A stretch of DNA of 64,000 nucleotides from JANXVR01 sp034667405. GTDB taxonomy: Bacteria; Actinomycetota; UBA4738; HRBIN12. The position numbers and the translations under genes are program-made. The stretch spans positions 397,689 to 461,688 of the forward strand of contig JAXDJX010000019.1 in assembly GCA_034667405.1 (NCBI GenBank), read 5' to 3'. The notes beneath the pieces were generated by a model. The model had not been told where the DNA came from, made no database searches, and saw only the letters and a list, made by a program, of their open reading frames with translations. Below, piece by piece: positions 17,071 through 25,526 of the stretch (positions within the stretch are counted from its first letter, which is position 1; the number at the start of each line of letters is the position of its first letter).

Positions 17071-18078
17071 ATGCCCAGTGTTCGTTCGATCCCGCGTCTG
17101 CTCGTCACCCTGATCCTTGCTGCCGCCGGGGCGACGGCCTGCTCCTCCTCCCCCCCTGGCGGTTCGCCGTCCTCGGGAGGAACCCCGGGGACGGCATCGC
17201 GGCCGGCACCGCTCGTGCCCTCGATCCACACCGCGTCCTTCCGTCTCCCCTCACCGCTCCAGCGCGAGGTCGTGGTCCCGACGGAGGCGGGGCTCCTGCT
17301 CGCGGGAGGACTAACGTCCGCCGACGCGAGCCTGGCGACCGTCGCGCGGATGGATCCTGAGTCCGGCGCGCTCACGCCCCTGGGCTCGCTGACCACACCC
17401 GTGCACGACGCTGCTGGGGCGATCCTAGGAGGCCGTCTGATGGTCTTCGGCGGAGGCGCTGCCACCAGTCTGGATACCGTGCAGGCCTTCGACCCTGCGA
17501 ACGGAACGTCCTCCGTGGTCGCACACCTTCCCGGGCCACGGTCGGATCTGGCCGTCGCGATGGTTGGGACAACCGCGTACGTGATCGGCGGGTACGACGA
17601 CGTCAGCCCCCGGCGCGAGATCTACGCGACGACGGACGGGTCCACGTTCCGAAAGGTTGCCGACCTACCTACCGGTCTCCGGTACCCCGGCGTCGCCGTG
17701 GTGGGTTCGAAGATCATCATCGTCGGCGGACAGACGGCTGCCGGCGCAAGCGCTGCGGTGCTCTCATTCGACCCTGCGACGCGCCGGGTGAGGAAGCTCG
17801 CAACGCTGCCAACGCCGATCGGCCACGCAGCGGTATTCCCGATGGGTGGACTGGTCTGCGTGGTCGGAGGCCTCACGGCGGGAGGCGTGGCCGTCCGAAC
17901 GGTGACCACGATCGATGCGCGCACCGGGGTCGTCGCCTCCCTTCCCCTTCAGCACCGGGCCATCACCGACGCCGGTGTCGGACTGACGAACAACGGTGCC
18001 CTCATCATCGGAGGCGCACGCGGGTCCGACGTCGCCGGCACCGTCGCTTCCATCCTCGTTGCGACGATGCATCGGTAA
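17071..18078 (+). CDS. Kelch-repeat beta-propeller lipoprotein
   Basis: 335 residues. Signal with lipobox ATAC (Cys about 24) and a Ser/Pro/Gly linker, then repeated Kelch blades with G-G doublets: LLAGGLTS, LMVFGGGA, AYVIGGYDD, IIIVGGQTA, LVCVVGGLTA and LIIGGA. About six blades suggest a closed propeller facing the outside. TATCCT at 17059-17064, 6 nt before the ATG, gives it an apparent leaderless promoter of its own, although it lies only 17 bp after the permease. It may bind envelope ligands or display proteins; function is unknown. Confidence 0.85.
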   Translation: MPSVRSIPRLLVTLILAAAGATACSSSPPGGSPSSGGTPGTASRPAPLVPSIHTASFRLPSPLQREVVVPTEAGLLLAGGLTSADASLATVARMDPESGALTPLGSLTTPVHDAAGAILGGRLMVFGGGAATSLDTVQAFDPANGTSSVVAHLPGPRSDLAVAMVGTTAYVIGGYDDVSPRREIYATTDGSTFRKVADLPTGLRYPGVAVVGSKIIIVGGQTAAGASAAVLSFDPATRRVRKLATLPTPIGHAAVFPMGGLVCVVGGLTAGGVAVRTVTTIDARTGVVASLPLQHRAITDAGVGLTNNGALIIGGARGSDVAGTVASILVATMHR

Positions 18079-18083
18079 CAGAC

Positions 18084-18113
18084 CAGGAGGGCCCGCGCGC
18101 GCGAGCCCTCCTG
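18084..18113. terminator. Bidirectional hairpin between convergent genes
   Basis: CAGGAGGGC (18084-18092) pairs with GCCCTCCTG (18105-18113), a 9-bp stem with a 12-nt GC loop. It lies between the Kelch gene and the convergent small-protein gene. No U-run follows on either strand, which is common in GC-rich actinobacteria. Confidence 0.6.
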
Positions 18114-18132
18114 TGGGTCGTTCCCTTGTGCC

Positions 18133-18435
18133 CTATTCCTGTCCGTCGAACTGATGGTCGACGTCGCCCGGGGGATCGGCGTGACCGCCGGGACCGTCGG
18201 ACTGGTTCTCTCCGGCGCTTTCGCCACTCGTTTCGGTTGCCGTGGCTGAGGCACCGTTGTCCGGCGTGGTCTGATCGCCCTGCTGGATGTTGTCCGTGTC
18301 GGGGCCGGTCGTGGTTTCGGTCGTTGCCGGCTTCGGCGTGGCCGTCCCCTTACTGGAAGCGACCGCGACGCCTGTCACCGATCCCACCAGCGTCAGAACT
18401 GCGGCGCTTGCGATGATCGTTCTCTTGATCTGCAT
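18133..18435 (-). CDS. Small exported protein, acidic Thr/Gly-rich, function unknown
   Basis: 100 residues. The N-terminal signal (about 5-27, ending AVASS) is followed by about 70 residues rich in Thr, Gly, Asp and Gln with no cysteines, predicted to be disordered. ATG 18435 has a strong site, GGAAGGAGGTGACAC, directly upstream, which supports expression. It is the third gene after the regulator-kinase pair at 19880/18510. This parallels the small membrane protein after the first pair. It may be a sensed or regulated envelope factor (inference); no family recognised. Confidence 0.7.
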   Translation of the reverse strand: MQIKRTIIASAAVLTLVGSVTGVAVASSKGTATPKPATTETTTGPDTDNIQQGDQTTPDNGASATATETSGESAGENQSDGPGGHADPPGDVDHQFDGQE

Positions 18436-18509
18436 GTGTCACCTCCTTCCGTTCGTCCCGACACTGTGGCGCAGTGACGATTAGAGGCTGGTGAGTCGAG
18501 CATGAGATA

Positions 18510-19883
18510 TCATGCCTGTGCCAGAGGGAGGTCGATGCACACTTCGGCACCACCGCCGGCCACGTTATGGAACTCCACAGAACCACCGTGGGCGTTCATC
18601 ACGGCGTGGACGATCGCGAGCCCTAGCCCCGCACCCGAACCCCCCGCGCGCTCACCATCGCCACGGACGAACGGTTCGAAGGCGGTTTGCAGTAACGACC
18701 TATCGAAGCCGGCACCGGTGTCACGAACGGCGACCCTGAGCGGGCCAGTAGACGCAGCAACGTCCACCGTTACGCGGCCCCCGACCGGAGTGTGTCGCAG
18801 GGCGTTATCCAGCAGGTTGTCGATGACCTGCCGCATCCGGATGCGGTCGATGGATGCCTCGACGGGTTCGATGTGCATCTGGATGTCGACACCGGCGTGA
18901 TATGCCGCGCGCTCGTGCGCCTCGCATGACGCTCGTACGAGTTCCCCGAGGTCGACATCAGCGCGAACGATCGGCACCACCCCGCCTTCCACTCGCGAGT
19001 AGACCAGCAGATCCTCGGCAAGCGCCGCGAGCCGATCGGTCTCGATCGAGGCAGATCGGAGGGCTTTTTCCATCGCTACGGGCGTGCGGGCGCGGGAAAG
19101 GCCAAGATCCAACTCAGCTTTCATGTTCGTCAGGGGCGTTCTCAACTCGTGGCTTGCGACGGCCACGAATCGGCGCTCATGGGCGAAATATGCCTCGAGC
19201 CGCGCCAGCATCTCGTTCAATGTCGTGACCAGGCGCGCGAGTTCGTCTCCTGCGGGCGGCACCGGCAAGCGCCGGTCCAGTTCTGAAACAGAAATGGCGG
19301 CCGCCTCCCGACGAACGCGCTCGACCGGCCGAAGTGCCCCACCGGCAAGGAGCCAACCACAGACCGATGTCGCGACGAGTGCGATGGGCCCGCCGATGAA
19401 CAGCATCGCGAGGAATCGGGAGAGAAGCTCATCATTCCTTGCCAGGGACGTTCCGACGACGACGTACTGCCGGGAACCGGCGTCGCCTGCCCCCACGACC
19501 AGGAGCCGTGAGAGGCCGACCCCCGGCACCGAGCGCTCCAAGAGCGTCGGCAGCTGCAAGGCTCCGAGTTCCGCGGTCCCGACGAGGGGTTCGACGCCGA
19601 TGGCCTGGCTGGAGTCCAACACCGTTCCCGTTCGACTCAGGACCTGGGCGAACGTGTCGACTCCCCGAGGGCTGGGACCGCTCTGGTCGCCGAAGTTTCC
19701 CCCGCTGCCGTTCAAACCGGCTGCCACCACGGATGCTTGAGCCCGTAGGGCGGCGTCGGTGTTCTGCGTCAACTCCGTCGCGAGCCGCCGGTAGAGGAAC
19801 GTGCCTGCGGCCGCCAGCAGGACAGCCATGCACAGGGAGAAGACCAGCGTGAGCCGCAGCCGGATAGGCAGGCGCGCGCTCAT
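18510..19883 (-). CDS. Membrane sensor histidine kinase, paralog of the 10212 kinase
   Basis: 457 residues. TM1 about 10-31, an extracytoplasmic sensor of about 130 residues, TM2 about 165-187, HAMP, HisKA with acceptor in VASHELRTPLTNM (about 244), HATPase with NLLDNALRHT, DTGAGF and GAGLGLAI. Domain order and length match the kinase at 10212, but the sensor sequences differ, so they probably read different signals. Unlike that paralog it has no cysteine in the sensor. ATG 19883 overlaps the regulator stop (ATGA); the frame is open further 5' inside the regulator gene. Confidence 0.93.
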   Translation of the reverse strand: MSARLPIRLRLTLVFSLCMAVLLAAAGTFLYRRLATELTQNTDAALRAQASVVAAGLNGSGGNFGDQSGPSPRGVDTFAQVLSRTGTVLDSSQAIGVEPLVGTAELGALQLPTLLERSVPGVGLSRLLVVGAGDAGSRQYVVVGTSLARNDELLSRFLAMLFIGGPIALVATSVCGWLLAGGALRPVERVRREAAAISVSELDRRLPVPPAGDELARLVTTLNEMLARLEAYFAHERRFVAVASHELRTPLTNMKAELDLGLSRARTPVAMEKALRSASIETDRLAALAEDLLVYSRVEGGVVPIVRADVDLGELVRASCEAHERAAYHAGVDIQMHIEPVEASIDRIRMRQVIDNLLDNALRHTPVGGRVTVDVAASTGPLRVAVRDTGAGFDRSLLQTAFEPFVRGDGERAGGSGAGLGLAIVHAVMNAHGGSVEFHNVAGGGAEVCIDLPLAQA

Positions 19884-20551
19884 CCGTTCTCCAACCGGTA
19901 TCCCGCCCCGCGGACCGTTGTGATCGAGTTCAAGCCGAAGGGGCGGTCGATCTTCTCCCGCAGGTATTTCACGTACACATCGACCACGTTGGAGCTGCCG
20001 TCGTAGGCGAAATCCCACACATGTTCGATCAGCCGCATACGCGTGAGTACCTCACCAGGATGCCGCAGGAAGAACTCCAGCACGGCGAACTCCTTGGCGG
20101 TGAGATCGATCGCGGTTCTCCCGCGGCGGACGACGCGCGTGGAGGGATCTAGAGACAGGTCCCCCACCTGGAGGATGGCCGGCCGCTGCTCTTGGCCTCG
20201 GCGGAGCAGGGCGCGCAGCCGCGCCGTCAACTCCGTGAACGCGAAGGGCTTGGTCAGGTAGTCGTCCGCGCCCACATCGAGCCCGCGGACGCGGTCGTGG
20301 ACATCGTCCAGGGCGGTCAACATGAGGATCGGAGACCAGGTGCCCGCCTCCCTGATCCTGCGGCAGACCTCGAATCCGTCTTCGTCCGGCAACATCACGT
20401 CCAGGACGATGGCATCAGTGGGATAGCTCGCGCTCATCGACAGGGCTTCGCTTCCGCTGACCGCTACGTCGACGGCATATCCCTCTTCTTCCAACCCTTG
20501 CTTGATCAGCGAAGCGGTCTTTACGGAGTCCTCGACGACGAGCACACGCAC
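19880..20551 (-). CDS. Response regulator, OmpR/PhoB family, paralog of the 11600 regulator
   Basis: 223 residues from GTG 20551, preceded by GGGAGG. Receiver with phospho-acceptor D51 in IVLDVMLPDEDGF, then LTALDD and TKPFAF. The winged-helix end carries DGSSNVVDVYVKYLREKI and TTVRGAGYRLE, very close to the other regulator. The duplicated 11-bp-spaced GATGAGAG lies 34-52 bp upstream of the start. The two systems therefore look like recent duplicates or cross-talking branches around one ABC locus (inference). Confidence 0.94.
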   Translation of the reverse strand: MRVLVVEDSVKTASLIKQGLEEEGYAVDVAVSGSEALSMSASYPTDAIVLDVMLPDEDGFEVCRRIREAGTWSPILMLTALDDVHDRVRGLDVGADDYLTKPFAFTELTARLRALLRRGQEQRPAILQVGDLSLDPSTRVVRRGRTAIDLTAKEFAVLEFFLRHPGEVLTRMRLIEHVWDFAYDGSSNVVDVYVKYLREKIDRPFGLNSITTVRGAGYRLENG

Positions 20552-20584
20552 GCGGCACCTCCCACGGGAACGGTACCCCCGGTG

Positions 20585-20603
20585 GATGAGAGCCGGATGA
20601 GAG
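20585..20603. promoter_or_regulatory. Candidate operator: GATGAGAG direct repeat, 11-bp step
   Basis: GATGAGAG at 20585-20592 and again at 20596-20603, 34 bp upstream of the regulator start. This is the same motif and spacing as 12337-12354. The gap between the regulator and the aldehyde dehydrogenase stop is otherwise featureless. Confidence 0.55.
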
Positions 20604-20614
20604 GATCGCCGGCG

Positions 20615-22045
20615 TTACAGCGGGACGTGGCTGAGGACCATGATGCGGGGCTCGGTCATCTCTTCCATCGCGAACCGGAGGCCCTCGCGACCGAAGCCGG
20701 AGTCCTTACTGCCCCCGTAAGGCATCTGGTCGGCGCGGAACGCGCTCACGTCGTTGATGATGACGCCTCCCACCTCCAGCGTGCGGTGCGCCAGGAACGC
20801 CCGATTGATGTCATTGGTGAACACGCCCGCCTGCAGGCCGTACTTCGAGTTGTTGACCTCTGCCAGGGCGTCTTCGAACGTCTCGTACGGGCTGATCGTG
20901 GCAACGGGGCCGAAGATCTCCTCACAGCGGACCTTCATGTCGGCGTTCGTCTTGGACAGGAGCGTCGGGTAGTAGAGCGGCCCCTCACCCTTGCCGCCCA
21001 CCAGGACCTCGGCCCCTTGCCTCACGGCCTCATCGACCCACGCTGAGATCCGGTCCACTTCGCCGCGGTTGATGACGGGGCCGACGTCGACGGTCGGGTC
21101 CATGGGATCGCCTGTCTTCAGCGACTCCACCTGCTTCGTCAGCCGCACGGCGAAGTCGTCGTAGACCTCGGACTGGACCAGGATGCGCTGCACGCTGATA
21201 CAGCTCTGCCCGGCCTGGTAGTACGAGCCGAAGGCCACCCTTGCGGCGGCGAGATCCAGATCGGCGTCCTTGTGCACGATGACGCCGGCGTTGCCGCCGA
21301 GTTCGAGCGTGACCCGTTTCTTCGGGTCCAGCCCTTTGAGGTACCAGCCGATCTCGGCCGAACCGGTGAAGCTGATCTTCCGGAAGCGCTCGTCGCGAGC
21401 CATCCCGTCGGCGACCTTCGAACTGACGGGGAGCACCTGGAACATGCCCTTGGGGAGTTCGGTCTCGTCGAAGTACTCCGCGAGCACCAGAGACCCGATC
21501 GGCGTGGCACTTGCCGGCTTCACCACGATGGGCGCACCCACGGCGAGGGCCGGCGCCACCTTGTGCGCGACCAGGTTCAACGGGAAGTTGAACGGTGTGA
21601 TCCCCAACACCGGACCGTAGGGGAACCGGCGAAGGATCCCCATCCGTTCCGCGAACGGGGCCTCCGTGTCCAGGCGCCCGGCCTCGTCGGTGCCGTGGCG
21701 TAAGACCTCCGACGCCCATCGGAACGTCGATGAGGCGCGAGTGGCCTCGATCGTCGCCCACTTGAGCGGCTTGCCACCTTCTGCTGCGATGAGTTTCGCG
21801 TTCTTGTCGATGTCCTCCTTCAGCCGCCGGCTGATGTGGTCCAACGCTTCGGAACGCACATGAACCGGGAGGTGCTGGCTGGTCTTGAAGGTCTCTGCTG
21901 CAAGCGCGGTCGCCTCCTCGACATCGGAGGCGGTGGGCACTGCGATCTCCGAAACGACGGTGTCGTCGTAGGGGTTCTTCACCTCGAAGCTGCCCTCGCC
22001 GGTGCGCCACTCGCCGTTCACGAGATAGGGACGTGTTTCGGTCAT
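20615..22045 (-). CDS. Aldehyde dehydrogenase (GAPN/lactaldehyde dehydrogenase-like)
   Basis: 476 residues. Catalytic Cys in GQSCISVQR (about residue 278), general-base Glu in LELGGNAG (about 244), cofactor segment PFNFPLN and VKPASATP. The GQSCISVQR signature and short length group it with the GAPN / lactaldehyde / phosphonoacetaldehyde dehydrogenase branch rather than classical GabD. It follows the aminobutyraldehyde dehydrogenase after 58 bp on the same strand. With gabT at 31109, a role as succinate-semialdehyde dehydrogenase in GABA breakdown is possible but not shown by motifs. Confidence 0.9.
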   Translation of the reverse strand: MTETRPYLVNGEWRTGEGSFEVKNPYDDTVVSEIAVPTASDVEEATALAAETFKTSQHLPVHVRSEALDHISRRLKEDIDKNAKLIAAEGGKPLKWATIEATRASSTFRWASEVLRHGTDEAGRLDTEAPFAERMGILRRFPYGPVLGITPFNFPLNLVAHKVAPALAVGAPIVVKPASATPIGSLVLAEYFDETELPKGMFQVLPVSSKVADGMARDERFRKISFTGSAEIGWYLKGLDPKKRVTLELGGNAGVIVHKDADLDLAAARVAFGSYYQAGQSCISVQRILVQSEVYDDFAVRLTKQVESLKTGDPMDPTVDVGPVINRGEVDRISAWVDEAVRQGAEVLVGGKGEGPLYYPTLLSKTNADMKVRCEEIFGPVATISPYETFEDALAEVNNSKYGLQAGVFTNDINRAFLAHRTLEVGGVIINDVSAFRADQMPYGGSKDSGFGREGLRFAMEEMTEPRIMVLSHVPL

Positions 22046-22103
22046 GTCGGAGGTTCACCACCCTTCATCGATGCGGAGCGCGGTTAGCGATCCGCGATCA
22101 TCG

Positions 22104-23537
22104 TCAGTCGAGCGAGATCATCACGTGCTTGATGTTCGTGTAGTCCTCGAGCGAGTAGACGCTCATGTCCTTGCCGTGGCCCGACTGCTTGTAGCCACCG
22201 TGCGGCATCTCCGGGGTCAGCGGGATGTGCGTGTTCACCCATACCGTGCCGAACTGCAGACGGCGCGACATCCGCATCGCGCGTCCCACGTCGCGGGTCC
22301 ACACGCTGGAGGCCAGGCCGTAGTCCGTGCCGTTGGCCCACGCGAGGGCTTGGTCCTCGTCCTTGAACCGCTGGACGGTGACCACCGGGCCGAAGACTTC
22401 CTTCTGGATGATCTCCGAATCCTGCGCAGGGTTCGCGACAACGGTGGGCTTGTAGTAGAACCCATCGCGGTCGATGACTGCCCCGCCGGTGAGCACGTCG
22501 GCACCGGCGTCCTTCGCACGATCGACGAAGCCGATCACCCGGTCCTGCTGCTCTTTGCTGACCACCGAGCCAACAGCAACGTCCTCCTCGAACGGTCCAC
22601 CGACGTTGATGGCTTCGACCGCGGGGACCAGGTCCGAGAGCAGGTTGTCGTAGACCTTGTCGCTGACCAGCACGCGGCACGCCGCCGTGCAGTCCTGGCC
22701 GGCGTTGAAGTAACCGGCGATGCTGATCCATTCGACGGCAGCGGCCAGGTCGGCGTCGTCCATGACGATGACCGGCGCCTTCCCGCCCAGCTCCAGGTGC
22801 ATGCGCTTCATGCTGTCGGCGGCGTTCTTCGAGATCAGCTTGCCCGTCGCGGTGTCGCCGGTGAGGCTCACGATGCCGACGTCCTTGCTGCGGACCAGCG
22901 TGTCACCCACCGGCACACCGTCACCGGTCACCACGTTGAAGACCCCTGCCGGGAGCAGGTCGGCGGCCAGTTCGGCCAGCTTGATGGCGGTGAGCGGCGT
23001 GAGTTCGCTCGGCTTGAGCACTACCGTGTTGCCCGTGGCGAGCGCCGGACCGATCTTCCAGACGGCCATCATCAGCGGGTAGTTCCATGGCGCGATGAGC
23101 CCGGCGACGCCGATCGGCTCGCGGCGGATGATGCTCGTGAACCCGGCCATGTACTCACCGGCGCTCGAGCCCTGCATCGTCCGCGCCGCGCCGGCGAAGA
23201 ACCGCAGGTTGTCGACGATCGGCGGGATCTCTTCCGACATCGTGACCTCGTAGGGCTTGCCGACGTTCTCGGCCTCGATCTTGACGATCTCCTCGGCGTT
23301 CTCCTCGATGCGGTCGGCAAGTTTGAGGAGCGCGAGCTGGCGGTCCTTCGGCGTGGAGTCGTACCACGTCTCGAATGCCGTCTTGGCCGCAGCGATGGCC
23401 TTCTCCGTGTCCGCGGCGGTCCCTTCCTGCACGCTGGCGATCACTGCGCCCGACGCCGGACTGATGATGTCGCGGGTGCCGCCGTCCGACGAGTTAGCCC
23501 ACTCGCCGTTGATGAACATCTGGTGGCTGTCAGCCAT
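22104..23537 (-). CDS. Aldehyde dehydrogenase, gamma-aminobutyraldehyde dehydrogenase-like
   Basis: 477 residues. Catalytic Cys in GQDCTAACR (about 290), Glu in LELGGKAP, cofactor segment PWNYPLMMA. The C-terminus has EMPHGGYKQSGHGKDMS and YSLEDYTNIKHVM, the pattern I recall from YdcW/PatD-type enzymes that oxidise 4-aminobutanal from putrescine to GABA with NAD. GabT at 31109 would take the next step. Start at ATG 23537 after GAGGAGGGG. The promoter region has an inverted repeat at the predicted transcript start. Confidence 0.88.
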   Translation of the reverse strand: MADSHQMFINGEWANSSDGGTRDIISPASGAVIASVQEGTAADTEKAIAAAKTAFETWYDSTPKDRQLALLKLADRIEENAEEIVKIEAENVGKPYEVTMSEEIPPIVDNLRFFAGAARTMQGSSAGEYMAGFTSIIRREPIGVAGLIAPWNYPLMMAVWKIGPALATGNTVVLKPSELTPLTAIKLAELAADLLPAGVFNVVTGDGVPVGDTLVRSKDVGIVSLTGDTATGKLISKNAADSMKRMHLELGGKAPVIVMDDADLAAAVEWISIAGYFNAGQDCTAACRVLVSDKVYDNLLSDLVPAVEAINVGGPFEEDVAVGSVVSKEQQDRVIGFVDRAKDAGADVLTGGAVIDRDGFYYKPTVVANPAQDSEIIQKEVFGPVVTVQRFKDEDQALAWANGTDYGLASSVWTRDVGRAMRMSRRLQFGTVWVNTHIPLTPEMPHGGYKQSGHGKDMSVYSLEDYTNIKHVMISLD

Positions 23538-23568
23538 GTCCCCTCCTCGAGGTCGCGATCGCCTGCAG

Positions 23569-23597
23569 GTCTGAACCGAAGATCAGACGGAAGTATG
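23569..23597 (-). promoter_or_regulatory. Promoter -10 and inverted repeat upstream of the aldehyde dehydrogenase pair
   Basis: On the minus strand CATACT (23597-23592) is a -10 candidate. GTCTGA (23588-23583) and TCAGAC (23574-23569) follow at the expected transcript start, as a perfect 6-bp inverted repeat. The intervening 8 nt contain CTTCGG, so the RNA could form a hairpin closed by a UUCG tetraloop. It could be an operator, an mRNA-stabilising 5' hairpin, or both. Confidence 0.4.
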
Positions 23598-23678
23598 CCC
23601 CGTTTCCCCCGGTAAGGGCCACCCGACGCTTGGGCCGGGGGCCCCGACCGGCCTGTACAGGTTGGATAAAGCCCTGCG

Positions 23679-24647
23679 TCACAGCGGGTTCGTCCATGCC
23701 TTCCGTCCCTGCGTGCTCTCCACCACGAGCCGTCGGTACGGCAGGGCCATCTGGGGGAGGAATCGGGCTCGCACGATGAGGCCGGCGTCATCCCTCTCGA
23801 GGATCCGCGCGTCTTCCTGGCGGCCGCGACCATCCGCGCGAACCGACCATCCGGTTTCGTAGCGAGACATCAACACGACCGAGCGCGCCGGCGAACAGCG
23901 CACCTCAACGGCGTCACCATCCACCTGCACGTCGTGGATCACGGGACCGGAGGAGGCGTACGTCATACCGGCGCGCAGGGCATCCAGGAATGCCGCCTCT
24001 GATCGTTCGGCCGCCTTCACCATGGTCCACGCATCGCCGATGTCGAAACCGGGGTAGTGACAGTCGTCCGTCGCGAAGCCCGAGAAGCGCTTGCCGGCTT
24101 CGAGCGTGAGATCCCACATGTACGAGGAGTCGCCCCTGCCGTTGTCCCGCTCCGCGCTGGAGTTGAACAGCTCGACACCCTCAACGTTCTCGGCTTCGAG
24201 CAGCACCTCCAGCGGAAGACCGCTCCAGTAGGGGTGGGCGATGAAGGACACACCACCCTGCGATGCGATGTGCAGCCCTGCCGCGCTCAGATCGGCGAAG
24301 GTCTTGAAGTAGTAGTTGTCGATCGGTTGCCAGTGAACCCTGTCACCACCCGGATCCTCCGGGATGTCTTCGATGCCGATGGCGAGGATCTCCGTGTAGC
24401 GGCCCTTCCCCACGGGGTCGACGGCAAGCTCGGCGCCCTTGATCACCAAAAGGTGCTCGGTCGACGGCTCTGAGGTGACGGTCCAATGGTCCGTGATGGC
24501 ACACACGTCGAAACCCATCCATTCGTGATGACGGACGTGGGCTGCCGGGTCGAGTTCGCCGTCCGAGCGCTTCGAATGGGTGTGGAGCGCCGCCTTCAGC
24601 CAGACACCGTCGACCTCGAAAGGGTTGCTCACCACGTTCCTTTCCAT
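23679..24647 (-). CDS. PHP-domain metallo-hydrolase (CehA/McbA-like)
   Basis: 322 residues from ATG 24647. GTG 24632 may be the true start because GGAAAGG lies just upstream of it. Metal-binding motifs of the PHP superfamily are present: ALHTHSKRSDGEL (HxH...D), ITDHWTV, IAHPYW and TDDCHYPG. The size and HTHSKRSDG opening match stand-alone CehA/McbA-type PHP proteins, some of which are esterases or phosphodiesterases. Substrate unknown. It diverges from the IclR gene, with a candidate IclR operator between them, so it may belong to the same catabolic regulon. Confidence 0.85.
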   Translation of the reverse strand: MERNVVSNPFEVDGVWLKAALHTHSKRSDGELDPAAHVRHHEWMGFDVCAITDHWTVTSEPSTEHLLVIKGAELAVDPVGKGRYTEILAIGIEDIPEDPGGDRVHWQPIDNYYFKTFADLSAAGLHIASQGGVSFIAHPYWSGLPLEVLLEAENVEGVELFNSSAERDNGRGDSSYMWDLTLEAGKRFSGFATDDCHYPGFDIGDAWTMVKAAERSEAAFLDALRAGMTYASSGPVIHDVQVDGDAVEVRCSPARSVVLMSRYETGWSVRADGRGRQEDARILERDDAGLIVRARFLPQMALPYRRLVVESTQGRKAWTNPL

Positions 24648-24698
24648 CCGAACAGCCCGGAGGCTACCCGCCGCCACCCCGGCCGAACACGCGACTGG

Positions 24699-24711
24699 TG
24701 CCCACAGGGCA
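24699..24711. promoter_or_regulatory. Candidate IclR operator, TGCCC-ACA-GGGCA
   Basis: A perfect 5-bp inverted repeat with a 3-nt spacer, followed by AC. It sits between the divergent PHP and IclR genes and covers the expected -35 region of iclR (its -10 is TATCCT, 24729-24734). An almost identical site (TGCCC-CCA-GGGCA, also followed by AC) occurs at 29316-29328 upstream of the peptide-binding protein. Confidence 0.5.
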
Positions 24712-24758
24712 ACCATCGGGGCACACGCTATCCTGCCGCGACGAAGGAGGGCGCCGCC

Positions 24759-25517
24759 ATGCGAGGCACGGATTCAGCCGATCGCGTCGTTGCCGTGTTG
24801 GATCAGCTCGCCGGCGTCCCCGAGGGCGTTGGCGTTACCGATGTCGCCCGGCAGCTCGGCGTCCACAAGACCACGGCCTCCCGCCTGCTCGGCACCCTTG
24901 CCCTCACGGGCGTCATCGAGCGCGACGCCGCGACGCGGCGGTATCGCCTGGGTGCCCGCCTGGTGAGTCTGGCCGGCGCGGCCATGGCGAGGTTGCCCGT
25001 GGTGAGTCAGGCCCGCCCTGAGCTTGAACACCTCGCTGCGGTCGCGACCGAAACCGCCAATCTCGCCATCCTCGACGGGCGTCACGTGGTCTACGTCGAC
25101 CAGGTGGTCCCACCGCAGGCCGTCGTGATGGCGAGCTGGGTCGGACGGCGCAGCCCCGCGCACGCGAGCTCCAGCGGAAAGGTGCTGCTTGCGTTCGGCG
25201 AGGAGGCTGTTCGCGAAGCGGCGCTCTCAGCACCGTTGGAGCAGCTCACGCCGCTCACCATCACCGACCCCCAGCGCCTCCGTACCTTGCTAGAGGACAC
25301 GCGGCGACGAGGGTACGCGAGCGGCGTGGGAGAACTCGAGGACGGGCTCGTGACGGTGGCCGCGCCCGTCATGGTCGACCAGCGGGCGGTGGGCGCGGTG
25401 AGCTTGTCGGGACCCAGCTTCCGCATACCGCCTCGCGACCAGCCGCACCTGGGACGCCTCCTCATCGATGCCGCAGCGGCGATCGCACGACGGATGAGCG
25501 GACAGACGACGCACTGA
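24759..25517 (+). CDS. IclR family transcriptional regulator
   Basis: 252 residues from ATG 24759 after GAAGGAGG. N-terminal winged helix with VTDVARQLGVHKTTASRLLGTL (about 22-43), then the IclR effector domain: SWVGRRSPAHASSSGKVLLAF, GVGELEDGLVTVAAPV and GAVSLSGPSFRI. Members bind small catabolic substrates and act as dimers or tetramers on 13-15 bp palindromes. It lies beside the PHP gene (divergent) and converges on the importer genes, so it probably controls both (inference supported by the repeated palindrome). Confidence 0.93.
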   Translation: MRGTDSADRVVAVLDQLAGVPEGVGVTDVARQLGVHKTTASRLLGTLALTGVIERDAATRRYRLGARLVSLAGAAMARLPVVSQARPELEHLAAVATETANLAILDGRHVVYVDQVVPPQAVVMASWVGRRSPAHASSSGKVLLAFGEEAVREAALSAPLEQLTPLTITDPQRLRTLLEDTRRRGYASGVGELEDGLVTVAAPVMVDQRAVGAVSLSGPSFRIPPRDQPHLGRLLIDAAAAIARRMSGQTTH

Positions 25518-25526
25518 GTCCGGGGG

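Noticed and set aside
18499..18514. GCATGA-GATA-TCATGC inverted repeat at the end of the second kinase gene
   Set aside because: Short, overlaps the stop codon, and has no U-run or partner site; may be chance.
22044..23615. 523-codon plus-strand frame opposite the aldehyde dehydrogenase
   Set aside because: Antisense shadow with no family features.
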